Shown here: one piece after another, positions 45,633 through 53,588 of the stretch
Layout of the letters: each line of letters begins with the position of its first letter
Numbering within the stretch: position 1 is the stretch's first letter
Origin: Cellulomonas sp. PhB143
GTDB taxonomy: Bacteria > Actinomycetota > Actinomycetes > Actinomycetales > Cellulomonadaceae
Assembly (NCBI RefSeq): GCF_003752595.1
Contig: NZ_RKIJ01000017.1
Coordinates: 57,500-121,499, forward strand
Length of the DNA stretch: 64,000 bases
Reading direction: 5' to 3'
The notes under the pieces: model-generated
Database searches by the model: none
Seen by the model: only the letters and a program-made list of their open reading frames with translations
What the model was told of the DNA's origin: nothing
Position numbers and translations under genes: made by a program

Positions 45633-46814
45633 TCAGGTCTCGCGGCGACCGCGCACGAGGGTGTCGATCGAGACGGCGAGCGCCAGCACGACGCCGGTGA
45701 CGATCGAGCGCGCCGCCGAGTCCAGGTCGAGCAGCGTGAGCCCGTTCGCGATCGACTGGATGACGAGCACCCCCAGCACCGCCGACCACGCGCTGCCGCG
45801 CCCCCCGAAGAGGCTCGTCCCACCGATGACGGCGGCCGCGATCGCGGTGAGGAACACGTCGCCGCCGCCGGTGCCCTGGTTCGCGGCGGCGAGCCGGCCG
45901 GCCGCCAGCACCCCGCCGACGGCGGCGAGCGCCGAGCACGCGACGAACGCCGAGACCAGCGTGCGCCGCACCGGCACGCCCGCGAGCAGCGCGGCCCGGC
46001 GGCTGCCGCCCACGGCGCGCATCGAGCGCCCCCAGCGGGTGCGGCGCAGCAGCACGTCCGCCACCACGACGAGGGCCAGGAAGAACACGACGCTGACCCC
46101 GACGCCGCGCGCCCTCCCCAGGTAGCCGACGACGAGGGCGAGCACCACCGCGAGGAGCGCGCACCGCGCCGCGATGCGCCCCAGGCTCTCGGCCGGCAGG
46201 TCGACGAGCACGCGCCGGCGCCGCTCGAGCAGCGCCACCCCGGCGACGACCAGGACGACGACGACGACGGCGACCCACGCGACGGCCGCCGGCACGAACC
46301 ACGACTGGCTGAAGCGCACCAGCCACGACCCGAAGGGCAGGTTCACCGACCCGTCGGTGCCGAGCACCCGCCACTGGACGCCGGCCAGGACGAGCAGGCC
46401 GGCGAGCGTGAGCACGAAGCTGGGCAGCCCGAGGCGGGTGCAGGCGATGCCGTAGACGAGGCCGACCGCCATCCCGACCACGACCGCCACGACGACGCCG
46501 AGCGCCAGGGGCCAGCCCCACTGGACGGAGCCGACGGCGACGATCGCCGCGGCGAGCCCGCTCACCGAACCCACCGACAGGTCGATCTGCCCGACGAGCA
46601 GCACCAGCACGACGCCGAGCGCGATGACCCCGGTCGAGACGCTCTGCAGGGAGAGGTTGACGAGGTTCTCCGCCGTCCAGAAGGTCGGGTTCGCGATCCC
46701 GAACACCACCCAGATGACGAGCAGGGCGACGACGATCGGCAGCATCCGCAGCTCGCCCGCACGCATGCGGCGCCACAGCGAGCGCAGCGCACCGGCGTCC
46801 TCGCCGGCGCTCAT
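45633..46814 (-). CDS. CUT2 family sugar ABC transporter permease
   Basis: This 393-residue permease has about 10 helices and the CUT2 sequence landmarks LVLLVGQIDLSVGSVSGLAAAI (about residues 71-92) and AVIGGTSLFGGRGSAWSAVLGVLVIQSIANGLTLLDLDSA (about 325-364). It resembles the XylH group for D-xylose or related pentoses. It overlaps the ATPase gene by ATGA. The order ROK regulator, binding protein, ATPase, permease, all overlapping by four bases, makes one operon. Confidence 0.9.
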   Translation of the reverse strand: MSAGEDAGALRSLWRRMRAGELRMLPIVVALLVIWVVFGIANPTFWTAENLVNLSLQSVSTGVIALGVVLVLLVGQIDLSVGSVSGLAAAIVAVGSVQWGWPLALGVVVAVVVGMAVGLVYGIACTRLGLPSFVLTLAGLLVLAGVQWRVLGTDGSVNLPFGSWLVRFSQSWFVPAAVAWVAVVVVVLVVAGVALLERRRRVLVDLPAESLGRIAARCALLAVVLALVVGYLGRARGVGVSVVFFLALVVVADVLLRRTRWGRSMRAVGGSRRAALLAGVPVRRTLVSAFVACSALAAVGGVLAAGRLAAANQGTGGGDVFLTAIAAAVIGGTSLFGGRGSAWSAVLGVLVIQSIANGLTLLDLDSAARSIVTGVVLALAVSIDTLVRGRRET

Positions 46815-47593
46815 CGGGGGCCTCCCTCGACGGGCGCGGCGCCGGGTCGCCGGGTGCGCGGGGCGGCGGGCGCCGCGCCGGTGATCGCGGCGAGGAGGTC
46901 CTCCGAGGTCGCGGCGTCGGCGTCGAACACGCCGTTGACCCGCCCGAGCCGCAGGACGACGATCCGGTCGGCCACCGCCTGCACGTCGGCGGTCGAGTGG
47001 CTGATCAGCACCACGGAGTGCCCGCGGGAGCGCAGCCGCTCCACGAGCGTCAGCACCTGGGCGGTCTGCCGGATGCCGAGCGCGGCCGTCGGCTCGTCGA
47101 GCACGACGACGCGCGGGTCGCCGAGCAGGGCGCGCGCGATGGCCACGGTGCGCCGCTGGCCGCCGGAGAGCGCCGAGACGGGCATGCGCACGCTCGGGAC
47201 CCGGGCGGCGAGCTGGTCGAGCAGCTCCCACGCCTGCCGCTCCATCGCGACCTCGTCGAGGAACGGGCCCGCCTCCAGCTCGTGGCCGAGGAACAGGTTC
47301 TCGACGACGTCGAGGTTGTCGCAGAGCGCGAGCTCCTGGAACACCGCGGCGATGCCCCGCTGGCGGGCCGTGGCCGGCGAGGCGAGCCGGACCGGCTCCC
47401 CGTCGACGAGCACCGCACCGGAGTCGGGCTGGTGAACTCCCGCGAGCATCGCGGCGAGCGTGGACTTGCCCGCGCCGTTGTCGCCGACGACGGCGACCAC
47501 CTCGTGCGGGTGGACCTCGAGGTCGACGTCCACCAGCGCGCGCGCCGCGCCGAAGCTCTTGGAGACCCCCGCAAGGGTCAGGACCGACGTCAC
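46811..47593 (-). CDS. CUT2 family sugar ABC transporter ATP-binding protein (single domain)
   Basis: The 260-residue ATPase has Walker A GDNGAGKST (about 36-44), Q-loop VFQELALCDNLDVVENLFLG, signature LSGGQRRTVAIARALL (about 142) and Walker B VVVLDEPTAALG. Most CUT2 ATPases (XylG, RbsA, AraG) have two such domains in about 500 residues; this one has only one, like FrcA-type proteins, so a homodimer is expected. The last 25 residues are Pro/Arg/Gly-rich. GTG 47593 follows GGAG and overlaps the binding protein stop by four bases. Confidence 0.9.
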   Translation of the reverse strand: MTSVLTLAGVSKSFGAARALVDVDLEVHPHEVVAVVGDNGAGKSTLAAMLAGVHQPDSGAVLVDGEPVRLASPATARQRGIAAVFQELALCDNLDVVENLFLGHELEAGPFLDEVAMERQAWELLDQLAARVPSVRMPVSALSGGQRRTVAIARALLGDPRVVVLDEPTAALGIRQTAQVLTLVERLRSRGHSVVLISHSTADVQAVADRIVVLRLGRVNGVFDADAATSEDLLAAITGAAPAAPRTRRPGAAPVEGGPR

Positions 47594-48696
47594 GGTGCTC
47601 CTGGGGATGTCAGGCCGAGCGCCTCGCAGGCGTCGGCGTACGGGGGCGTGCAGATCTCGTCGACCGGATAGATCCGGCCCTGGACCACGACGCGCTCGAC
47701 GTCCGCGGCCTCGATCGTCGTCGGTGCCAGCAGGAAGCTCTTGATCCCGCCGATCGTCGCGGGGGCGACCGGGTCCTCGCCGCGCAGCACCCGCACGGAG
47801 AGCTCCGCGGCGGTGCGTGCCTGCTGGTCCGTGGCCTTCGCGACCGTCATGAGCTGGTCGCCCGCGACGATACGCTGCACGGCCGAGAGCTCGGCGTCCT
47901 GCCCGGTCACCGGGGGCACGGGGTCCATCCCGGCCGCCTTCATCGCGGCGATGGCCCCGCCCGCGGTGCCGTCGTTGGCGGCGTAGACGCCGTCGACCCG
48001 GCCCGCGAACTGGGTGAGCTGCCCGGTGACCCAGTCCTGGGCCTTGTCCGGGCTCCAGTCGGGGGTGTCGTACTCCGCGAGGATCTGCACGTCGGCGTCG
48101 TCCAGCGCCCGGTGCACCCCGCGCTTGAGCGCGTCCGCGTTCGGGTCGGTGGGCGAGCCGTGGACGAGCAGGACGCCGGGCGGCCGCCCGTCCGTCCGGC
48201 GCGGGGAGCCCGCGAGCGCGGCGAGCAGCGCCTCGCCCTGCTGGTACCCGATGAGCGCGCTGTCGAACGAGACGTAGTAGTCGACGGCGGGGTCGTCGAT
48301 GTACCGGTCGTAGGCGATCACCGGGACGTGGTGGCGCTCGGCGTCGGCGACGATGCTGGTCGCGGCCACGGTGTCGACGGCGTCGAGCACGAGGACGTCC
48401 GCGCCGCGCGCGATCATCGCCTCCGCCTGCTCCTGCTGGGTGGCGGCGTCCTGGTCGGCGTTGGCGTACAGGAGCTGGCAGGTCGGGCAGCGCAGCGCGG
48501 CGACCTCCTCGAACGTCGGGCGGTCGCTGGACTCGTAGCGGGCGGTCTTGGCCTCCGGCAGGAGCAGCGCGATCGTCCCCTCGCCGGTGGTGCCGTCGCC
48601 GCTCGCGCACCCGACGAGCCCCCCGCCCGCCAGCGTCGCCGCGAGCACCACCGCGAGCTCCGTCCGGCGCCGCGACCCGAGCCCGGAGCGCCTCAC
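47590..48696 (-). CDS. XylF-like sugar ABC transporter substrate-binding lipoprotein
   Basis: The 368-residue lipoprotein has a signal with lipobox GGLVGC (Cys near residue 27). The mature part is a type I sugar-binding fold: IALLLPEAKTARYESSDRPTFE is the start seen in XylF relatives, followed by NADQDAATQQEQAEAMIARGADVLVLDAVD and GVYAANDGTAGGAIAAMKAAG. XylF relatives bind D-xylose or similar pentoses. GTG 48696 overlaps the stop of the ROK gene (GTGA), so the regulator and transporter are made together. Confidence 0.88.
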   Translation of the reverse strand: MRRSGLGSRRRTELAVVLAATLAGGGLVGCASGDGTTGEGTIALLLPEAKTARYESSDRPTFEEVAALRCPTCQLLYANADQDAATQQEQAEAMIARGADVLVLDAVDTVAATSIVADAERHHVPVIAYDRYIDDPAVDYYVSFDSALIGYQQGEALLAALAGSPRRTDGRPPGVLLVHGSPTDPNADALKRGVHRALDDADVQILAEYDTPDWSPDKAQDWVTGQLTQFAGRVDGVYAANDGTAGGAIAAMKAAGMDPVPPVTGQDAELSAVQRIVAGDQLMTVAKATDQQARTAAELSVRVLRGEDPVAPATIGGIKSFLLAPTTIEAADVERVVVQGRIYPVDEICTPPYADACEALGLTSPGAP

Positions 48697-49883
48697 ACGC
48701 CCACCCCCAGCGTCCCTCGGTCCCGAGCCAGGTCGAGCGCGACCACGAGCGCCCCTCGGGCCTCGGCCCAGGCCCCGAGCGAGGTGGCGAGCACCTGGGG
48801 CGGGCCGGCCGCGCTGGGCAGCGTGCGCTGCTCGAGCGCCGTGCGCATCGGGTCCAGGAGCAGCTCCCCGGCCTCGGCGAGCTGACCGCCGACGACGACG
48901 ACCTCCGGATCGACGATGTTGCACAGGTTCGCGGCCGCGACCCCCAGGTGCTGGCCGGCGTCGTAGACGACGCGCCGGCAGCCGGCGTCGCCCGCGAGCG
49001 CGCCCGCGATGACGTCGGCGAGGGTGAGGTGGCCGCGGCCCGCGAGCATGCCCACCAGGACGTGGGAGCCGACGAACGTCTCGAGGCAGCCGCGGTTGCC
49101 GCACCGGCAGACCGGTCCGTTCTCGTCGATGGTGACGTGGCCGATCTCGCCGGCCGCGCCGCGCCGCCCGCGCAGCAGCTGGCCGCCGAGGACGATCCCT
49201 CCCCCGACGCCGTGCGAGACCCGCAGGTACACCACCGGGTCGTAGCCGGCGCCCGCCCCGAGCCGCGCCTCGGCGAGCGCGCCGAGGTTCGCGTCGTTGT
49301 CGACGCCCACGGGGACGCCGAAGGTCGCGCCGAGCTCCGTGCCGACCTCGGCGCCGTCCCAGCCGCGCAGGAGCCCGGCGCTCGAGACGGTGCCGGTGCG
49401 GACGTCGACGGGCGCCGGCACCCCGATCCCGACGGCGAGCAGCTCGCCCGCCCCGGCCTCGACGGAGGCCGCCATCTCCTCGACGAGCATCGCGGCACGG
49501 CGCAGGCCAACGTCCGCCCGGTGGTCCGGGGCGAGCGGCATGCGCTCCTCGGAGATCACGCGCAGGGACGCGTCGGCGAGCGCCACGCGCATCGAGCGGG
49601 CGCCGAAGTGCACCCCGGCCACGAGCCCGAGGCTGCGGGCGAGGGTGACGAGCTGCGCCCGGCGCCCCGACCGGGTCGACGGCGCGGTGTGCAGGACGCC
49701 CGCGGCGCTGAGCTCCTTGACGATGTTGGACACGGTCGCCGGCGAGAGCCCCGTGGTCCCGGCGAGCTCGACCTGCGTGAGCGAGCCCCGCTGCTGCACG
49801 GCGCTCACGATCCTGGCCCGGTTCGCCTCCCGGAGGGAGGTCTGCGAGCCGGGCGTCACCCGGTCGGTACGCACCTCGGTCAC
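48693..49883 (-). CDS. ROK family transcriptional regulator
   Basis: The 396-residue protein has an N-terminal winged helix-turn-helix (ARIVSAVQQRGSLTQVELAG then SPATVSNIVKEL, about residues 21-55) and a sugar-kinase-like ROK domain. The ROK zinc motif CRCGNRGCLETF (about 260-271), the preceding GEIGHVTID and the phosphate loop VGVDNDANLGALAEAR are intact. It resembles XylR-type repressors and is the first gene of the CUT2 operon, divergent from the CUT1 operon, so it may control both. The start is GTG 49883 or GTG 49874. Confidence 0.92.
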   Translation of the reverse strand: MTEVRTDRVTPGSQTSLREANRARIVSAVQQRGSLTQVELAGTTGLSPATVSNIVKELSAAGVLHTAPSTRSGRRAQLVTLARSLGLVAGVHFGARSMRVALADASLRVISEERMPLAPDHRADVGLRRAAMLVEEMAASVEAGAGELLAVGIGVPAPVDVRTGTVSSAGLLRGWDGAEVGTELGATFGVPVGVDNDANLGALAEARLGAGAGYDPVVYLRVSHGVGGGIVLGGQLLRGRRGAAGEIGHVTIDENGPVCRCGNRGCLETFVGSHVLVGMLAGRGHLTLADVIAGALAGDAGCRRVVYDAGQHLGVAAANLCNIVDPEVVVVGGQLAEAGELLLDPMRTALEQRTLPSAAGPPQVLATSLGAWAEARGALVVALDLARDRGTLGVGV

Positions 49884-50002
49884 GATACACACGCGGCCGC
49901 GGCGACCGCCGGGCGCGAGAACGGCGGAACGTGGGCGCTGCGCGGCCTTGGGTACGGGCCATGACCCGAACGTCACGATCGCGCGTCGCTTGGCTTCAAT
50001 TC

Positions 50003-50032
50003 TTGACACCAAGGTGCGCCGACCAGTTGTAT
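50003..50032 (+). promoter_or_regulatory. candidate promoter of the CUT1 sugar transport operon
   Basis: TTGACA (50003-50008) and TTGTAT (50027-50032) are separated by 18 bp in the 255-bp region between the ROK gene and the CUT1 binding-protein gene. Transcription would begin about 100 bp before ATG 50139. The -35 overlaps an inverted pair CTTG-ACAC-CAAG that could bind the ROK regulator. Confidence 0.45.
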
Positions 50033-50138
50033 GGCCCGTGGGTGTTCGGGACGCGCAGGTGCGTCCGGCCGCTCGCGGCAGCCAGGGTCGGTGGCCGCGA
50101 GGGTCCCCACCAACGGCAACGAAGGCGTAGGGATATCG

Positions 50139-51437
50139 ATGCGCGTCAACAGACGAGTGGCGGCAACCGTGGCGAGCGCCGCGGTCCTGGGGCTCAGCCT
50201 CACCGCATGCAGCAGCGACGACTCGGACGGGTCCGACGGCGGGTCGGCGTCGGCCGGCGCCGGCGACGCCAGCGAGGTGGAGGTCTTCACCTGGTGGGCC
50301 GCCGGCTCGGAGAAGGCCGGGCTCGACGCGCTGGTCAACGTGTTCAACGACCAGCACGCCGACACGAAGTTCGTCAACGGTGCGGTCGCCGGCGGCGCCG
50401 GCTCCGCCGCCAAGGACCTCCTGCAGTCGCGGCTGCAGACGAACGACCCGCCGGACACGTTCCAGGCGCACGCCGGCGCGGAGCTCCAGGACTACATCGA
50501 CGCCGGCCAGATCCAGGACGTCAGCAACCTCTACGACGAGTTCGGCCTGAAGGAGGCCTTCCCGAAGGACCTCCTCGACCGCCTCACCGTGGACGGCAAG
50601 ATCTACTCGATCCCGTCGAACATCCACCGCGCCAACGTGGTCTGGGCCAACCCGACCGTGCTCAAGGACGCCGGCCTCGACCCGAGCGCGACGTACGACT
50701 CGATGGACGACTGGTTCACCGCGCTCGACGCCGTGAAGAAGTCCGGCAAGACAGCGCTGTCAGTGGCCACCACCTGGACCCAGGTCAACCTCCTCGAGAC
50801 CGTGCTGATCTCGGACCTCGGGGCGGACGGCTACAGCGGGCTGTGGGACGGCTCCACCGACTGGGCCGGCTCGGACGTGACGGACGCGCTGACGGACTTC
50901 CAGAAGCTCATGTCCTACACGAACACGGACCGCGACGGGCTCGACTGGCCGGACGCGACCCAGCAGATCATCGACGGCACCGCCGGCTTCAACGTCATGG
51001 GCGACTGGGCCGAGGCGGCGTTCGAGGAGGCCGACAAGAAGGCCCCCGCGGACTACGTCTACTTCCCCGTCCCCGGGACCGACGGCGTCTTCGACTTCCT
51101 CGCGGACTCGTTCACGCTCCCGGTCGGCGCCCCCCACCCGGGCGGCGCGAAGAACTGGCTCGAGACCGTCGGCTCCGCCGAGGGCCAGGAGGCCTTCAAC
51201 AAGGCGAAGGGGTCCATCCCGGCCCGCACCGACGCCGACACCTCGGACTTCAGCGACTACCAGCAGACCGCCATCGAGTCGTTCGGCAAGGACACCATCG
51301 TGTCCTCGCTCGCGCACGGTGCGGCCGCCCCGGTCGCCACGCTGAACGCGATCACCGACGCGACCAGCAAGTTCACCACCGGTGCGTCCGACCTCGCGAC
51401 GTACCAGTCCGACCTCGCGGCCGCCGTCAAGGGCTGA
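50139..51437 (+). CDS. CUT1 family sugar ABC transporter substrate-binding lipoprotein
   Basis: The 432-residue lipoprotein has a signal peptide with lipobox LSLTAC (Cys near residue 24) and a Ser/Asp/Gly-rich linker. The mature part is an oligosaccharide-binding fold: VEVFTWWAAGSEKAGLDALVNVFN, QAHAGAELQDYIDAGQIQDVS, and YSIPSNIHRANVVWAN. This resembles binding proteins for glucose/mannose or oligosaccharides in CUT1 systems. ATG 50139 is preceded by AGGGA. Two permease genes follow after a hairpin and tandem repeats; no ATPase gene is present, so a shared MsmK-type ATPase elsewhere is expected. A LacI-like palindrome lies inside the gene at 50750. Confidence 0.9.
   Translation: MRVNRRVAATVASAAVLGLSLTACSSDDSDGSDGGSASAGAGDASEVEVFTWWAAGSEKAGLDALVNVFNDQHADTKFVNGAVAGGAGSAAKDLLQSRLQTNDPPDTFQAHAGAELQDYIDAGQIQDVSNLYDEFGLKEAFPKDLLDRLTVDGKIYSIPSNIHRANVVWANPTVLKDAGLDPSATYDSMDDWFTALDAVKKSGKTALSVATTWTQVNLLETVLISDLGADGYSGLWDGSTDWAGSDVTDALTDFQKLMSYTNTDRDGLDWPDATQQIIDGTAGFNVMGDWAEAAFEEADKKAPADYVYFPVPGTDGVFDFLADSFTLPVGAPHPGGAKNWLETVGSAEGQEAFNKAKGSIPARTDADTSDFSDYQQTAIESFGKDTIVSSLAHGAAAPVATLNAITDATSKFTTGASDLATYQSDLAAAVKG
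50750..50761. promoter_or_regulatory. intragenic LacI-like palindrome GACAGCGCTGTC
   Basis: This perfect 12-bp palindrome equals the core of the operator at 44409-44424. It lies within the CUT1 binding-protein gene and is spelled by Lys-Thr-Ala-Leu-Ser codons that include ACA and TCA, which are uncommon in this GC-rich genome. The outer bases differ (A...A instead of TT...AA). It may be a roadblock or looping site; chance is not excluded. Confidence 0.35.
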
Positions 51438-51445
51438 CCCGACCC

Positions 51446-51480
51446 GTGGGGCCCGTCCGGCGCGTCCGGGCGGGCCCCAC
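51446..51480 (+). terminator. intercistronic hairpin after the CUT1 binding-protein gene
   Basis: GTGGGGCCCG (51446-51455) pairs perfectly with CGGGCCCCAC (51471-51480) around a 15-base loop, nine bases after the stop codon. No T-run follows. Such hairpins often stabilise or partly terminate the message so that the binding protein is made in excess of the permeases. Confidence 0.6.
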
Positions 51481-51490
51481 CGTCGGTGCC

Positions 51491-51530
51491 CACACGTGCC
51501 CACACGTGCCCGCACGTGCCCGCACGTGCC
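51491..51530. repeat. four tandem 10-bp repeats CRCACGTGCC
   Basis: Two copies of CACACGTGCC and two of CGCACGTGCC follow each other between the hairpin and the first CUT1 permease gene. Each contains the palindrome CACGTG. The 10-bp period puts the palindromes on one face of the helix. It could bind a regulator or simply be a slippage tract. Confidence 0.85.
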
Positions 51531-51568
51531 CGCCCTCCCCACCCCGGCCCCCCGGGAGGAATGACTCG

Positions 51569-52468
51569 ATGACGCAACGAATCCGGCGGCTCGGTCCGCC
51601 ACTGCTCCTGCTCGCCCCGTCCCTGGTCCTCGTCGGCGTCTTCGTCTACGGGCTCATCGGGGCGAACTTCGCCAAGTCCGTCACCGACGACCACAGCGCG
51701 GCGACCGCCAACGGGGTCGAGCCCACGTCGGTCGTCTGGTTCCAGAACTACACGACGCTGCTCAAGAGCGAGGAGTTCCAGCACTCGCTGATCAACCTCG
51801 TGCTCTTCACCGTGGTCTTCCTGCTCGGCACGCTGGTCATCGGCTTCGTCTGGGCCTGGCTGCTCGACAAGCCCATCCGGGGCGAGGGCTTCTTCCGGTC
51901 CGTGTACCTGTTCCCGATGGCGGTCTCGTTCATCGCCTCGGGAGTGGTGTGGCGCTGGTTGCTGAACTCGACGCAGGGCGAGGGCGCGAGCGGGCTGAAC
52001 CGGCTCTTCCAGATGGTCGGGCTCGACTTCCTGCAGAACAACTGGTGGAACAACGTCACCTTCGGCATCCTCGCGATCACCATCCCCGCGATCTGGCAGC
52101 TCTCCGGCTACGTGATGGCGCTGTTCCTCGCCGGCTTCCGGGGCATCCCCGACGAGCTGCGCGAGGCCGGCCGGATGGACGGCGCGAGCGAGTGGCAGGT
52201 CTACCGCCACGTGCTCTTCCCGCAGCTCACGCCGATCATGCTCTCGGCGCTCATCATCATCGGGCACATGTCGCTGAAGTCCTTCGACCTGATCATGTCG
52301 ATCTCGAAGCCGGCGAACTACCAGACCAAGGTGCCCGCGGTCGACATGTACCTGGCGAAGTCCAGCTTCGACTACGCGAACGCCGCCGCGATCGGCACGA
52401 TCCTGCTCGTGATCGTCGCCCTGGTGATCGTGCCGTACCTCGTCAAGACGAACCGTCAGGAGAAGTGA
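51569..52468 (+). CDS. CUT1 family sugar ABC transporter permease (MalF-like)
   Basis: The 299-residue permease has six helices, beginning with LLLLAPSLVLVGVFVYGL (about residues 12-29). The cytoplasmic EAA loop is ELREAGRMDGASEWQVYRHVLFPQL (about 195-219), which docks on the ATPase. VYLFPMAVSFIASGVVWRWLLN is typical of the first permease of oligosaccharide systems. GGGAGGA lies nine bases before ATG 51569; an ATG at 51561 is out of frame. Its stop shares a base with the next start (TGATG). Confidence 0.93.
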   Translation: MTQRIRRLGPPLLLLAPSLVLVGVFVYGLIGANFAKSVTDDHSAATANGVEPTSVVWFQNYTTLLKSEEFQHSLINLVLFTVVFLLGTLVIGFVWAWLLDKPIRGEGFFRSVYLFPMAVSFIASGVVWRWLLNSTQGEGASGLNRLFQMVGLDFLQNNWWNNVTFGILAITIPAIWQLSGYVMALFLAGFRGIPDELREAGRMDGASEWQVYRHVLFPQLTPIMLSALIIIGHMSLKSFDLIMSISKPANYQTKVPAVDMYLAKSSFDYANAAAIGTILLVIVALVIVPYLVKTNRQEK

Positions 52469-53367
52469 TGGCCACCGTCGCCACCCCGGTCCCCGCGCCC
52501 GACGTCGCGGGCCGCCCCACGGACCTGCGCCCCGACCGGGGACGGTCCCGGTACTCCACGGCCCGCACCCTGCGGTACGTCGCGCTCCTGGCCGGCATCG
52601 TCGTCGTCCTCGTGCCCGTCTACGTCCTGTTCGTCACCAGCTTCAAGGGCACCGGGGACGCGTCGCCGACCCGCGCGTGGAACCTGCCGCAGGTCTGGAC
52701 CATGCAGAACTGGCAGGACGCGTGGACCGCCCTCTCGCCGGCGCTGTGGCGCACCTTCGAGGTCGTCATCCCGGCGTCGATCATCTCGGCCGTGCTCGGG
52801 TCGATGAACGGGTTCGTGCTCTCACGCTGGGGGTTCCGCGGGGCCAACACGGTCTTCGCGATCATCCTCTTCGGGATGTTCATCCCGTACCAGGCCGTGA
52901 TGATCCCGCTGCTGCAGATCTTCCTCGACGCGGGCATCCCGAACGGCGTGCCGTCCCTGATCCTGCTGCACATCATCTACGGCATCCCGATCACGACGCT
53001 GATCTTCCGCAACTACTACCAGACCATCCCCCACGAGCTCGTCGAGGCCGCCCGGGTCGACGGCGCGGGCATGCTGCGCACCTACGCGTGGGTGATCCTG
53101 CCGATCTCGGTGCCCAGCTTCGTCGTCGTGCTCATCTGGCAGTTCACCAACGCCTGGAACGACTTCCTGTTCGCCGTGTTCTTCTCGAACAACCAGAACG
53201 GCCCGATCACCCTGGCGCTGAACAACCTGGCCAACGGGGCGATGCTGCAGAACTACGGCGTCTCGATGGCGGGCGCGCTCTTCGCGTCCCTGCCGACGCT
53301 GCTCGTCTACATCCTGCTCGGCAAGTACTTCGTCGGCGGGCTCATGTCCGGCTCGGTCAAGGGCTGA
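52468..53367 (+). CDS. CUT1 family sugar ABC transporter permease (MalG-like)
   Basis: The 299-residue second permease has a polar N-terminus of about 35 residues, six helices and the EAA loop ELVEAARVDGAGMLRTYAWVILPISVP (about residues 191-217). FGMFIPYQAVMIPLLQIF and IIYGIPITTLIFRNYY are conserved in MalG-type permeases. It pairs with the preceding permease as heterodimer. The C-terminus GKYFVGGLMSGSVKG is characteristic of the family. A terminator follows. Confidence 0.93.
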   Translation: MATVATPVPAPDVAGRPTDLRPDRGRSRYSTARTLRYVALLAGIVVVLVPVYVLFVTSFKGTGDASPTRAWNLPQVWTMQNWQDAWTALSPALWRTFEVVIPASIISAVLGSMNGFVLSRWGFRGANTVFAIILFGMFIPYQAVMIPLLQIFLDAGIPNGVPSLILLHIIYGIPITTLIFRNYYQTIPHELVEAARVDGAGMLRTYAWVILPISVPSFVVVLIWQFTNAWNDFLFAVFFSNNQNGPITLALNNLANGAMLQNYGVSMAGALFASLPTLLVYILLGKYFVGGLMSGSVKG

Positions 53368-53397
53368 GACCCGCCCGGCCCCCGGTCGCCCGGCGAC

Positions 53398-53436
53398 GGC
53401 CCCCACCCGCGCGAGAACCTCGCGCAGGCGGGGGCC
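53398..53436 (+). terminator. terminator of the CUT1 sugar transport operon
   Basis: GGCCCCC (53398-53404) pairs with GGGGGCC (53430-53436), and inside it GCGCGAG pairs with CTCGCGC around an AAC loop. The hairpin lies 30 bp after the second permease gene. TAAGAT (53445-53450) just beyond may be the -10 of the following MFS gene. Confidence 0.75.
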
Positions 53437-53588
53437 TCGTCGGATAAGATCGCATGCTCGCGTCTCGGCGCCCCTGAGGGGGCCGTCCGGGACTGCCCCA
53501 CCCCGCCAGGCCCGACGACGCTGCCTCGCGACCGCGGTGACGACGCCGCTCCCCGCCCCGCTCCACCCTTCTTCGCCTGGAGTCCACC

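Noticed and set aside
51491..51530. Tandem repeats resembling a tiny CRISPR array
   Set aside because: The units are 10 bp, directly adjacent, with no spacers and no cas genes in the window.
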